64,000 nt of DNA from Symbiodinium natans (taxonomy: Eukaryota > Sar > Dinophyceae > Suessiales > Symbiodiniaceae): contig CAJNDS010000035.1 in NCBI GenBank assembly GCA_905221605.1, positions 62,001 through 126,000 on the forward strand, given 5' to 3'. Positions 26,175 to 35,968 of this stretch are shown in pieces. Below the pieces are notes generated by a model, which saw nothing but the letters and a program-made list of their open reading frames with translations, ran no database searches and was not told the origin of the DNA. The number at the start of each line of letters is the position of its first letter. Within the stretch, counting starts at the first letter, position 1. Both the position numbers and the translations under genes were made by a program.

Positions 26175-29100
26175 TCAAAGTTTCTTCAGCACGTACATCA
26201 AATCGGGCCGTTCTGGCGCTAAGTACAACAGTATACCTACACCTTTCCTGTACGTGTGATGATCCGCTTCCGATAGCGGGTCCATTCCTCCTTTCTTCGC
26301 TTGCATTGCCCTTCCATTGTCCGCTGGGCATGGCAGTTTCTTTGGATACGAATTTTCCAACTCCAACACTTCGGTCAATCCTTCGATGTACTTGGAATTC
26401 ATCGTGATCTCAACGTCTCCATCGTTCACTGCGCTGAATCCTCTCTTCAGAAAACTCATTGAACCTTCTTGTTCTCGCAACGGTCCTTCGACCTTGATCT
26501 TCAACTTCTTCTTTCTCAAGAACTCGATCAATCCTTGGAACTCTTTCTCTGTCGCGTACAGTTCCATGTCATCCACGTGCGATAACACAATCATTCCAGC
26601 TTTTCCTTTTTCTTGTCTCCTGTAAAACAAGGCTGGTAGTCCTTCGTCGGACTTGAGTCCATACTCTTCGAGGTATCCTTTCAGCTTGTTGAACCATGCG
26701 CTTGATCCTATCCGTTGTCCTGGCAACGTGAATCCGAGTTCATAGTACTTTCCATCAACTTCGACGACTGTTGGTTCTTCTTGCTCCACCATCAAGTAGG
26801 CATCTCCTACATCGATACTTCCAAGGATGTGGTCGTTCGACGACACAAACATTGCTGAGAGTAACTTCACTGTGCTCGCAACTCCCGTTGGGGAAAATAA
26901 CGATGCGATGTCCGTTGACTCCAACCATTTGAACTCACGGGCAACTAACCGGCCACGCCGTTGCCATTCACTGTCTCGATGCCTCCAATCGTAGACAACT
27001 TTGGTTGAGAGGTACTTGTAGTTGCTCACACTTGTGCCTTCAGGCAGCTCTTTCAAGACTTTCATCTCTGTGAGTCGGCGTATCTCGTGCTCTCTTGACA
27101 CAACGTCGACCTTCGTCAGCTCATCTTCGTCCAACTTCGGAGGTCCATCTTCGAACTTGTTTGACCACTTTGGCATGCTTTCCTCGAACTCTTCGTCTTC
27201 TCCGAGCTCTGAGCTTCTTTCCTCTTCAGGCTCTTCAAACTCGACTTCGAGTCCTTCAAACTCTTCCAACTCTACCTCTTCGTCGTCATGGTACTTCGGC
27301 AAATCCTTCCTAAGGAATGACGCAACTTCTTGCACACTTCTTGTGGCCATTATCCTTCTCACCGTTCCTGAGGGTTCTCCTCTTTGGATCTTCTCAGGTC
27401 TTTCTTCAACTTGTCCGCTTCCTTCGTCGACTCTCGGCCTTATGGCTTCAGGTTCTTCTGCGGCTGCTCCTTCGAGCTCTCTTTTGCTCGTTCCTTCCGG
27501 CTCTTCTTCCTCGGCTTCGCCCGAGGTCATACTTGCTTCATCTCTTTTCCTTGCCGCTGCTCCTTTCCTGCTGCTTGCTTCAGAACTTCTTTGGCCTTCG
27601 CCGGGATCTTCGTCATTGTCATCATCATCACTTGTCGGTGGATCAGATGCCATTGCATCACTTGGTCTTTCCGATGCTGTTGGGCTATACTGTGGTGTCT
27701 CCAGACCAACTGCTGGAGTTCTCGGGACTTGTACTGGAGGTCCTTCGATCGGCGCCACTTCGATTCCACTTGATGGCGGTAGCCTCTTCGGCTGCTTCGA
27801 CCGTCCTGTCAACTGCTCTTGACTATAGTTCCACGGCGTTCCGCATGCATTTGCCAATGTTTCCACCTCGAACGTTGGCGAACATTGTCTCATTGTCCGA
27901 CTTTTGATGATTCCACTTCTGGTGCTCACCAGATTCATGTTCGAAACCATATCTTTTCCAACGAAGATTCCTTTCTTCCATGCTTCACCTTTCTCCTTTG
28001 TCTTCGGTAGTGGTTTCGCCACAACCACACTACCCCATGGTACCAACGTTCCTTTGTACTCACGGTCAAATACCAACTCGAACGGGGTTTTCCCCTGTTG
28101 TACAACAAACCTGTTCAGTAGGAATGCTGCGTGTCTCGGTGCCCACGGATACAGTGTACTTTCGCTCGTGATCTTTACCTTCGCTTCTTTCTCCACTCCA
28201 TACACCAACGTCTTAGATAGGTTCCTCACTGTTTGTACCCATCTTTCAACTTGCGCTCCTTGGTGCGTGTCTGGTGCAACATCTTGGATCTCTGTTTCAA
28301 GCTTCTGCATTTTCCTTATCGTCTGCACCTTCTTTCTCAAAGCAATCATCGCTGGTTCGGTGTCTGTCCTCAGGATTACTTTCGGCTGCATTAGCATCAA
28401 CACTCTGCAAACTTCTTCCACCAGATAGTTTGTCACCTCCTTGCTTTGGACTGGATTTGCGTGGACAAACTTTGTCTCTTGGTCCACCATGACCAAACTT
28501 ATGCACAATGCATCTTTCACGTCTTTTGCATCTTCTTCGTTCCTCGTTCCGGTGAACTTGAAATCCATGCTTACCAACGATGCTTCATACTTCTTCTCTG
28601 TTATCTTGAAATCATCTTCTCTACTTCTTGTTGCCGAACAACTTTCACACCAGTCTGCCTTCGGTAAGTGTGTCAGCTCGTGTCTTTTTCTTTCTTCTTC
28701 GCTCGGCGCTTCCGGTCGTTTCTCTCCATCTGGCTCTCTTGAGAACTCAACCTCTAGTCCTTTCGAGATTTCGACTAGTTCCTTCATCTTGTTTGACGCT
28801 ACAGCTTCTTTCAGTCTCTGCCAAATTTGAGCTTTACTTCCTGTCTTTCCTATCTTGAGGAACTCGCAAGCATTTCTCAACTGCTTTATCGTACTTGCTG
28901 GTGTAAGCTCGATTCCTCCGATCTTCATTCTCTCTTCCATTACTTCTCCAAGTTTCGGAAGTTGTTCTTCAACTTTCTTTCGCTCACTCTCATCGTTCTC
29001 TTCTTGCATATGCGGTCCTGGTGCGAACCCAGAACTTGGCGCTTGTTCCAATTCTTCGATTCCTTTTTCAATCTCTCGCTGCAACTCCTTTTCTGATCTC

Positions 29101-31763
29101 CCTTTCCATAAGTCGTCCTGCTCTTGTGTTTCCATTTCCACATCACGCTTTTCTTCTGATTCCTTTCTCTTGTACGGACTACTGTACTCTCCGTAATCTT
29201 CAACACTTCTCGGAAATCTTTCCATGATCGTGATGACCACTGCTTTCTCGATCTCTGGTACTATGACCGTTGTGCCTTTGTCTCTCCACTCCTCGGCACA
29301 CTCATGAAATTCCATTTCTTCCCAGACTATTTGTTCTTCTTCGTATCGCGTTCTCAGTGTGGTTCTGAAATTGAACACCTTTCCTTCGTCTCGTCCAAGG
29401 CTGTACGTCGTGTTCACGTCCCAGTCGATTCTCACTGGCCGTCCGTCAGTGGGATAAAACCAGCCTTCTTCGTACTTGCCATTCTCTATGTCATCTTTCA
29501 GTTCCTTTGTCAGAGTAAGTTTCCTGATTGAGATTGGCACATCGTCTCGTCCATTTTCCATTGCCGCTCGGTAGATCCTAAGGTCTGTCACCGTTGAGTT
29601 TCTCGAAAACCTTATCGGGACATACGATACCGACGTTCCATTCCTCCGCTTCACTAGCTTTGTCAGGAAAGCGCTGTAGGCATCCTGGGGCTCGATGCCC
29701 CATCCGACCTTGTACAGCTTCCCCACTGCGAACAGCGGTTGGGTCACTTGACCAAACACGGCGGTGTCCTTGACCTTAATCACCTTTCCATCGGATCTTT
29801 GGAATTCGAACGTTATGTTGGTCCTTGCTTCAGTCGTTCTGATTGCATTTCCTTGTGCATCCGTGATGACCATCTTCAGTGCTGGAAGTTCCACTTCTCC
29901 GAGGTCTTCGCTGTAGTAGCTTAACGGCAAGACATGGCAGTCTGCTCCACTGTCTAGGACAACTTCGATCAAGTCCTCATACCCTGGTAACCGAACCGTT
30001 CGTACTCGATCCTTACTTGCTTCTTGGACACTTGGACTTGGACTTGGATTCTCAATCGATTCCTGTCTGACTTCTGGTCGATCTTCTTCTTGAGCACTTG
30101 GACTTGGACTTGGATTCTCAACCGATTCCTGTTTGACTTCTGGTCGATCTTCTTCATACCACATTTGGTACTCGTCCAACTCGTTCAGCTCTTCATCTCC
30201 CTGGCTTATGTCGAAAACTTGAACTTCTTTCATCTTCACCATTCTTGCGTGGGGCTTGTTCCCCCACTCTCGAAACATCTCGATCAGGTCTACGATCTCC
30301 TCATCGTCTTCTTCCTCAACTTCTTCGATTCTTGTCATCGACCTTTCATTGACTCTTCTCACTTGTTCACTCCCTTTTGCAGCTTGTGCAACTCGCACTT
30401 GCGATTGCTCTTGAATTCGGTACTGGCTTGGCTGTGAACTGGCGCTTGACTGTGATGGTGCATTCCACACACCACTTGACCATTCTTGATCTTGGTTCCA
30501 ATCTTCTTCGCCTTCACGTACTTGTCGCATCTTTCCTTTTGACTTTCCTCCTTTTCCGGAGTCCTTTCCTCCTTTTCCTGACGTCCAACATTCTGCTGCG
30601 AAATGACCATACTTTCCGCATTTGTAGCATTCTACACCAGATCTTGATCCTTTTCCACCTGAACCTTTTCCTTGACTTCCGTAGCCACCACTCTCCACTT
30701 GCCTCACAAACCTTCCTCGTCCTTTGCCACGGCCTTTGCCGCGACCTCTTCCTCTTCCGCCTTTTCTATCTTTTCCTTTTCCTTTTCCTTTTCCTTTCTC
30801 AAACTTCCCTTTTCCTTTGTAGCTTCCTTTGTATCCTCCTTTTCCTTTGTCATGTTTTCCTTTTCCCTTCAGACGGTCGATCTCCATTGGGATCGGTCCT
30901 TGGTACTCCTTGGAGCTTGAACTTGTTCCTGGGGCCTGAACGCTCAACGATCCCAGGATGTTCTCAGCAGACCACGTTTGGTTGCTTCGTTCGTACTGTA
31001 GCAGCTTCGTTCTCAAATCGTTGTAGCTTGTCTTCTCATTGATTCCTACCATGATGTGCTGCTTCAGATTCTGCGGGATGCCCTTCAGCAACGTTCCGAT
31101 CTTCAGATTGTCATCGTACTTCGTTGTCGATAACTTCTCGTACTCATTGACCAACTTCTCGAACGTGAGGACATAATCCATCAGGCTAGCTCCCTTTGCC
31201 ATTGCAGGGAATCCTACCAAGGCTTGGGCCATTGCCAGACTTCTAGATCTTGAGGATGGCTCGAGCTCCATTGTGAGTCGCCTCCAGACTTCGAATCCAT
31301 CCATGTTGTCGATACCTCTTAGCACCTTCAACGGGCGATTCTTCAAGTAGCTGCTCAAGACGGAATACAGCTTCATTCCTCGTATCTTTCGTCCTTCGCT
31401 CGCTGCATAGAATCCATCGATGTCGTCCTCGATGTCCAACACATCCGTTGATGCTTCAGCTTTCTTCAGGTCTGCCAAGAACTCATAGTCCATGAATGCT
31501 AGAAAGTTCTTAAAGGCGAAACTCCAGTCACTCCATTGAGAGACTTCTTCTTCCAGTGTTGCCGGGTTGAACACTTCTGGCGGCTTCAAGATCTTTCCTC
31601 CGGTGTCGAACGGGACACCTGAGGGTTGCGCCCTTGGCGCTCCTTCACCTCCCACACTTCTCGGGGAGTTCCTCGCAGCTTGGGCAGCACCTTGGCTAGC
31701 TGCCTCGGTGGCCTGGCCAATGCCAGCCAACATTGCTTCAAAGTTTCTTTGTTGTTCCGCCAT
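26175..31763 (-). CDS. Copia-2 Gag-Pol polyprotein (Gag, protease, SAP-like, integrase, RT)
   Basis: 1862 residues from an ATG at 31763, 366 nt after the primer-binding site. Residues about 60-260 form a Copia-type Gag (WSDWSFAFKNFL, LVNEYEKL). A Lys/Gly-rich RNA-binding tract (298-352) precedes the CCHC knuckle CYKCGKYGHFAAEC (about 379-392). The protease has LDSGADCHVLPL (about 603). A SAP-like motif lies at about 950-990 (TIKQLRNACEFLKIGKTGSK). The integrase HHCC finger, HELTHLPKADWCESC, is at about 1028. Catalytic acids are in SMDFKFTG (about 1065), TDTEPAM (about 1120) and QGAQVERW (about 1160). A long Glu/Ser/Pro linker follows, then RT with IDVGDAYLMVEQ (about 1675) and SHVDDMELYA (about 1755). 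It ends at a TGA inside the RT connection. Confidence 0.95.
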   Translation of the reverse strand: MAEQQRNFEAMLAGIGQATEAASQGAAQAARNSPRSVGGEGAPRAQPSGVPFDTGGKILKPPEVFNPATLEEEVSQWSDWSFAFKNFLAFMDYEFLADLKKAEASTDVLDIEDDIDGFYAASEGRKIRGMKLYSVLSSYLKNRPLKVLRGIDNMDGFEVWRRLTMELEPSSRSRSLAMAQALVGFPAMAKGASLMDYVLTFEKLVNEYEKLSTTKYDDNLKIGTLLKGIPQNLKQHIMVGINEKTSYNDLRTKLLQYERSNQTWSAENILGSLSVQAPGTSSSSKEYQGPIPMEIDRLKGKGKHDKGKGGYKGSYKGKGKFEKGKGKGKGKDRKGGRGRGRGKGRGKGRGRFVRQVESGGYGSQGKGSGGKGSRSGVECYKCGKYGHFAAECWTSGKGGKDSGKGGKSKGKMRQVREGEEDWNQDQEWSSGVWNAPSQSSASSQPSQYRIQEQSQVRVAQAAKGSEQVRRVNERSMTRIEEVEEEDDEEIVDLIEMFREWGNKPHARMVKMKEVQVFDISQGDEELNELDEYQMWYEEDRPEVKQESVENPSPSPSAQEEDRPEVRQESIENPSPSPSVQEASKDRVRTVRLPGYEDLIEVVLDSGADCHVLPLSYYSEDLGEVELPALKMVITDAQGNAIRTTEARTNITFEFQRSDGKVIKVKDTAVFGQVTQPLFAVGKLYKVGWGIEPQDAYSAFLTKLVKRRNGTSVSYVPIRFSRNSTVTDLRIYRAAMENGRDDVPISIRKLTLTKELKDDIENGKYEEGWFYPTDGRPVRIDWDVNTTYSLGRDEGKVFNFRTTLRTRYEEEQIVWEEMEFHECAEEWRDKGTTVIVPEIEKAVVITIMERFPRSVEDYGEYSSPYKRKESEEKRDVEMETQEQDDLWKGRSEKELQREIEKGIEELEQAPSSGFAPGPHMQEENDESERKKVEEQLPKLGEVMEERMKIGGIELTPASTIKQLRNACEFLKIGKTGSKAQIWQRLKEAVASNKMKELVEISKGLEVEFSREPDGEKRPEAPSEEERKRHELTHLPKADWCESCSATRSREDDFKITEKKYEASLVSMDFKFTGTRNEEDAKDVKDALCISLVMVDQETKFVHANPVQSKEVTNYLVEEVCRVLMLMQPKVILRTDTEPAMIALRKKVQTIRKMQKLETEIQDVAPDTHQGAQVERWVQTVRNLSKTLVYGVEKEAKVKITSESTLYPWAPRHAAFLLNRFVVQQGKTPFELVFDREYKGTLVPWGSVVVAKPLPKTKEKGEAWKKGIFVGKDMVSNMNLVSTRSGIIKSRTMRQCSPTFEVETLANACGTPWNYSQEQLTGRSKQPKRLPPSSGIEVAPIEGPPVQVPRTPAVGLETPQYSPTASERPSDAMASDPPTSDDDDNDEDPGEGQRSSEASSRKGAAARKRDEASMTSGEAEEEEPEGTSKRELEGAAAEEPEAIRPRVDEGSGQVEERPEKIQRGEPSGTVRRIMATRSVQEVASFLRKDLPKYHDDEEVELEEFEGLEVEFEEPEEERSSELGEDEEFEESMPKWSNKFEDGPPKLDEDELTKVDVVSREHEIRRLTEMKVLKELPEGTSVSNYKYLSTKVVYDWRHRDSEWQRRGRLVAREFKWLESTDIASLFSPTGVASTVKLLSAMFVSSNDHILGSIDVGDAYLMVEQEEPTVVEVDGKYYELGFTLPGQRIGSSAWFNKLKGYLEEYGLKSDEGLPALFYRRQEKGKAGMIVLSHVDDMELYATEKEFQGLIEFLRKKKLKIKVEGPLREQEGSMSFLKRGFSAVNDGDVEITMNSKYIEGLTEVLELENSYPKKLPCPADNGRAMQAKKGGMDPLSEADHHTYRKGVGILLYLAPERPDLMYVLKKL

Positions 31764-32117
31764 TGTTCTGACGATCTAGGCAAGTCGTCCAGACTCAAGG
31801 CTCCTTCTTCTTCACCTTCTTTTCTCTACTGATCCAACAGGGCGTAGTTAATGAACCTTAACTCCTGTTTCCTTCAGCTTCAGCAAGGCGTAGTTAATGA
31901 ACCTTAACTCTTGCTGTCTTCTTGACTTCCTTCCGAATTTCCTCCGGTGATAACGCCCACCGGAACACGAACTTCTACTTTCGCAGGGCGTAGTTGAGAA
32001 ACCTTAACTCCTGCTTTCCCTTTCTTCCTTCCAGCTCGCTAGCTGGCTGCCAGCCCTCTGGCTGGGCTTACCTTCTTTCCCTGGATCTGCTTCTTCAGCT
32101 GCTGGCCGTTGCCAACA
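31764..32117 (-). other. Copia-2 leader with three repeated boxes
   Basis: Noncoding region between primer-binding site and Gag ATG. It contains three copies of a roughly 27-bp box (core GCGTAGTTAATGAACCTTAA on the plus strand) at 31839-31866, 31887-31910 and 31987-32013. Repeated leader boxes could be packaging or regulatory signals; this is inference. Confidence 0.75.
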
Positions 32118-32129
32118 GCTCCGCTACCA
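32118..32129 (-). promoter_or_regulatory. Copia-2 primer-binding site
   Basis: TGGTAGCGGAGC on the element strand, directly adjoining the 5' LTR. It is identical to the Copia-1 site at 6189-6200. It is probably complementary to the 3' end of initiator tRNA-Met. Confidence 0.85.
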
Positions 32130-32270
32130 TAAAAGTTTAAAGTTTAAAGGCTACTCTTAACCTTTCCTAGAACACAAGTTCTCCTCGCACTTTTCTCTAC
32201 TCGCGGCGCTCCACGAGGGGCGGTGCTTGAGCCTATATACAGTCGGGCATGAAAAGTGAAATGTTTGTTA
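32130..32270 (-). repeat. Copia-2 5' LTR
   Basis: 141 bp; differs from the 3' LTR only by an additional AAGTTTA near the primer-binding-site end. The TATATAGG box lies at about 32231-32238 on the element strand and could drive transcription toward Gag. Confidence 0.93.
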
Positions 32271-32275
32271 TCTCC
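32271..32275. other. Copia-2 target-site duplication, right
   Basis: TCTCC, matching 22580-22584. Confidence 0.85.
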
Positions 32276-33791
32276 CCAGCACTGAGCGAGAGGGTAGCCC
32301 CTATCTGTGGGTGCGGATTGCCTCAAGTCCGCTTGCAAACTACCCTTCTCCCTTTCCTGTCAGTAAGAGGGCATCCCTCCTGGTGCACAGCAAGGCATAT
32401 ACATTCTGCACTCAGAACCTGCGACCCCTCGGCCACAGGCACCAATTACCTGTACAAATTGGTTTGGCCCAGCTACAGGGTTGTCCGCCTGCTTCAGCTG
32501 AAAGGAAAGAACTGCCGTAACTGCTCAGCCTGCAGCCCTGTGGGCCCTGGGCAGTGAAGCCCGCCACTTCACAGCCCGAGGATGCCACCTCCACACTCCT
32601 GGCGTCTGGCACTCCAGGACACTGTGTGGAGGGTTCCAGAAAGCACCTCCTGAAAACTACCCTGTGCGAGGGTGGATGGGACCACCTGGACAAGGCTTAT
32701 GTCGACAGGCTTGGGGACACTGCACCCCTCAACTTGGTATATTTGGCGCAGGGTCGACGCCTCCCCTCAACAAGGCGCGGGGACCACGCTTTCCCCTCAA
32801 TTCCCCCACGCACGAAGTGCACTGGCGCGGGGAAACACGCCAGGCAGAAGCCAAACCCATAAACATAAACCTCAGGCAGCGCCTATGGCGGAATCTTGCC
32901 TCTGGTAGCTATCCCACTCTCAAGCACTGCCGCCAGTGTGGATTTACTGTAGATGAGTCCGACAAACTAAAGCTCCTGACACTAAGCTTGGTAGGACTGG
33001 GCATACCCCAGCATGACAAAGGTCAGGAGGGCCTTATACCACTCAACTCAAAGAGGATAAAACCTCTGGCTGTGTGAGTCACGAAAGAGCCCGCCAGATC
33101 TATCTCACACTTCAAGCCAATGTTGAACTGGTTAGCAGCCAGTGTAGGCGATAGCCCGTTACAAGCCACAGACAATGTAGCAGGCTTCCAGACGGGGGCA
33201 TGTGCTTTCGGCCTGCTGGCCACTGCATCACGTTCCCTAATCGCCACTGCAGACTCCCAAACTTCCAGCTTCCTAACTCCAGCTCTCCAGGGATTGCAAG
33301 CGGTGGCAACAGGCTGTACAGACCAGTTGCTCAAGTTCGCCGCAGCTCCGGCTTTCACTCTCTTACTAACCGTGCCTTGCGGTCCCCCCGAGCATACTGG
33401 GCTGATCCCTGCCCGCCGGCCCTTGCCCCTATCTGTTCGGGTCAGAGGATCTGCACCTCTCTGCTGCCTCGGTGCCACTTGGCCACGAGGCCCATGGAAG
33501 GCATCCCTGTTTGGCACGCTCGCTGAAACTCTGCTCCAGGGACTGGGCATCGCGGAAGTGCCCTGCCCTGGTAGTTCGCTCCAGTCGAAGGATGCACCTT
33601 CCCTCTCGGCTCACCTCTGAGGTTATGATAGCCAGGCTATCCCTCTTAGAGGGTGGGCTCAATGGCATCTAGGCAGCTACCCTACCTGAAAACTGCCTAC
33701 CACTTTCTCACTCGAGCCGAGAGCCTTGAGCCAACTTAAATTCAACCCAGGTTCAACCCAAGTTCAACCCAAGTCCAACCTGGGTTTCAAA
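32276..33791. other. Region between the older repeats Ra and Rb; one weak open frame
   Basis: No family is recognised. One plus-strand frame is open from about 32664 to 33620 apart from a single TGA at 33075-33077. Its second half begins with ATG at 33120 (166 codons). The first half contains a CRQC pair (about 32930). The composition (Leu/Ala/Pro) is what a GC-rich random frame would give, so this may not be coding. Flanking repeats suggest it is the interior of an older, possibly non-autonomous element. A cluster of AACCCAGGTT/AACCTGGGTT inverted motifs lies at 33744-33808. Confidence 0.35.
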
Positions 33792-33990
33792 TTGAACCCA
33801 GGTTAAATTATTTTCTGAGGTGTGATTGGTTTGCGAGTTCCCGTCTTGGAGTCCGGACTGCTATGTACCTACACTATCTTGAGCAAGCCTATGAGGTCAT
33901 TGCCTCTCACTAAAGGGTGGCACCTCTTGCTGCTGCTAGCTCCACCGAGTTCCACCAATCGCTTCTCTTCTCTGTTCTCAGTGAGAGGGT
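33792..33990. repeat. Older repeat Rb, partner of Ra
   Basis: It aligns with 22316-22584 joined to 32276-32300, with several deletions in Rb. It is more diverged than the Copia-2 LTRs are from each other, so the pair predates the Copia-2 insertion. Confidence 0.75.
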
Positions 33991-34867
33991 AGTTTTTTTT
34001 TTGAACTGTCGCCTCTTTACTGCATCAGCAGCCCAGTAGGCCGTCCTTGTGAGTCTCAACACGAAGGGTGAAACAAACTGTACAAGCCAGCGAGTGAAAA
34101 AGAAGTCGTGACTACAAAGAAGCAACCGCTAGCGCAGAGGCCCTTATTGCAAGACAACTTAACGCAAGGCCAGCATGGTGAGACCAATGCAAACAAGAAC
34201 CTACCGGCACCAATCACTCAGCAGCCCGTCACCCATAGCAATGCTGCGCCACGTCTGGTACAGACATTAAGCGAAAGTGTGGGTAGGCCGTAAGGCAAGG
34301 AACCTCCGTCACCTAAACTGCTCAACGCGTCCGTAGAGACAGTCCCCACACAAGCGCCAGGGCCGTAGCAATAGCACTCAGGACTCCATTGTAGGTTGGC
34401 AAGGAAGTTGCAAGCACGCGAAGCACAATGCACACAGAGTGCCAGAAGAGGCGTCCTTTTTTCCCTTCCCCCCGACAAGCAGGGGCAGACAAGGGGCTGG
34501 TGTGGCTACACTATGCTGCCGTCTGCGCTGGGTGAGTCCGGGCCTCCTCACGTAGCTACGGCCATAGGGCAGGCCTAAAGCGCTGCTTGCAAGAGGCCAT
34601 GTTCTTACAGCCCCGCGCAGCGGCCGATTTTTGAGACGGCGCAACAGCCCCAGAGGCTGCTGGATGGCACTTGGCAAGTGTGCTTCCCAGGTACCAGGAG
34701 CCTGTCGACTTGGCGTGCTTGCCTGCAGTTTAAGGCCCACAAGGCTGCGTAACACTCTGCAGCCAACCGCGCGTCAAGTGTGAGAGTCAAGGGGCCTTAG
34801 AACTTGGAGCCCCGCGCAGCGGCCGATTTTTTTATGACTACACCTGATGCAGAACCCACAGCAAAGT
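33991..34867. other. Unassigned sequence with two copies of a hairpin-plus-T-run motif
   Basis: No gene is recognised. CCGCGCAGCGGCCGATTTTT occurs at 34613-34632 and 34812-34831, with a third copy at 35346-35365. Its CCGC-GCA-GCGG stem followed by a T run resembles a transcription-terminator shape. Confidence 0.6.
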
Positions 34868-35235
34868 GCTAGGCCTAGTCACTTCTGGACCTGCTGGAAT
34901 AGATCGAAGCAGCAGTTCCTCATCCCTTCTGGGCCTTCTGGCGAAGGTCCGGCAGCCGCTTGCGGGGCCTAATCACTTCTGGGCCTTCTAGAGAAGTTTT
35001 AGGCAGAAGTTTGAGAGGCCTACTCACTGCTGGGCCTTCCGGAGAAGTTTTGGGCAGCAGTTTGAGAGGCCTAATCACTTTGAGCCCTCCAGGGAAGGTT
35101 GAGGCAGCAGTTTGAGAAGCCTAATCACTTTTCTTGGGCCTTCAGGCAACTGTTGGGACAGCAGTTTAAAAGACCTAATCATTTCTGAGCCTTCTGGGGA
35201 TGTTTGAGGCATCAGTTTGAGAGGTCTACCCACTG
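34868..35235. repeat. ~60-bp minisatellite (GGCCTAATCACTTCTGGGCCTTC...GCAGCAGTTTGAGA)
   Basis: About six degenerate units. Each has CCTAATCACTT, GGGCCTTC, GAAG-TTT and GGCAGCAGTTTGAGA blocks in the same order. A related isolated unit lies at about 35775-35865. Confidence 0.85.
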
Positions 35236-35419
35236 CTTCTGCTTGCTACAGCGCAGGAGGGCGCCCTCCTGGCCGGGCAGTGAGACTGGCAAGGTGTCCA
35301 AGATGCCTGTCAATAGATGCGACGTCCTGTGATCACTCAACTGCTCCGCGCAGCGGCCGATTTTTGCGACTGCAAGCCTGTCGCAGAAATGGGCAGTTTG
35401 CGCAAGACGCCACACATCT

Positions 35420-35715
35420 CTGCTGCTCTCAGGTCCTGTGAAAGCCGATAGGCTCGTAATATCTCTCCGCCTTGCTCGCAGGTCCCGTAGGCCAATAAGC
35501 TTCAGGCTCGAGATCTCTCCCTGCTGCTCCCGGCCCGGAGAGCCCATAGGCTTTAGGTTTGCGATTTATCTGCGTGCTGCTCCCAGGTCGCGCAGGTCCA
35601 TAGGCTGCAGGTTCGCGCTTTTACTTCATGCCAGGTCCTGATACCCGATAGGCTTCAGGTTCGCGATTTCCCTCCCTGCTGCTTCCAAGTCCCAAGGGAC
35701 CACAAGCTTCGGATG
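35420..35715. repeat. ~60-bp minisatellite (ATAGGCTTCAGGTTCGCGATTT...CTGCTGCTCCCAGGTC)
   Basis: About five degenerate units with GATAGGCT, CAGGTTCGCGAT and TGCTGCTCCCAGGTC blocks. It is a different unit from the array immediately before it. Confidence 0.8.
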
Positions 35716-35968
35716 CACGACTTAACCTCCTCTGGGCATTCTGGTAGGGCTAAAGCAGCAAATCCGATAATCCCCACTGGGCCTTCTGGCGAAGGTGCTG
35801 GCAACCGTTTGCAAGTTCTAATCACATATGAGCCTTCTGAAGAAGTTTTAGGCAGCAGCAGAGATAGAGGGGCTGTCATGAGTTCACTGGTGATGGGGAC
35901 ATGAGTGCGATTCCTAGTGCTTTTTGTTCCAGCACAGATGAATCTCAAGATCCGTCCCTTGTGCCCCA

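Larger units (their letters stand above)
22585..32270 (-). mobile_element. Copia-2 LTR retrotransposon, near-complete
   Basis: 9686 bp flanked by TCTCC on both sides. LTRs are at 22585-22718 (3') and 32130-32270 (5'), with the primer-binding site at 32118-32129 and a purine tract at 22719-22728. Minus-strand order is Gag, CCHC knuckle, protease, SAP-like motif, integrase, RT, RNase H, then a long non-enzymatic extension in the RNase H frame. The LTRs are identical except for a 7-bp tandem duplication in the 5' copy, suggesting recent insertion. One TGA and one frame change lie between RT and RNase H. The LTR ends are TAA...TTA instead of TG...CA. Confidence 0.94.

Noticed and set aside
33720-33735. 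Dinoflagellate spliced-leader remnant (TTGAGCCAA)
   Set aside because: Only a short partial resemblance; no full spliced-leader sequence seen in either strand.
34613-34632. Bacterial-type rho-independent terminator
   Set aside because: The hairpin and T run fit the shape, but nothing bacterial surrounds it; kept only as a repeated motif.
34868-35235. CRISPR-like regular array
   Set aside because: Units are degenerate throughout with no unique spacers; it is a minisatellite in a eukaryotic context.
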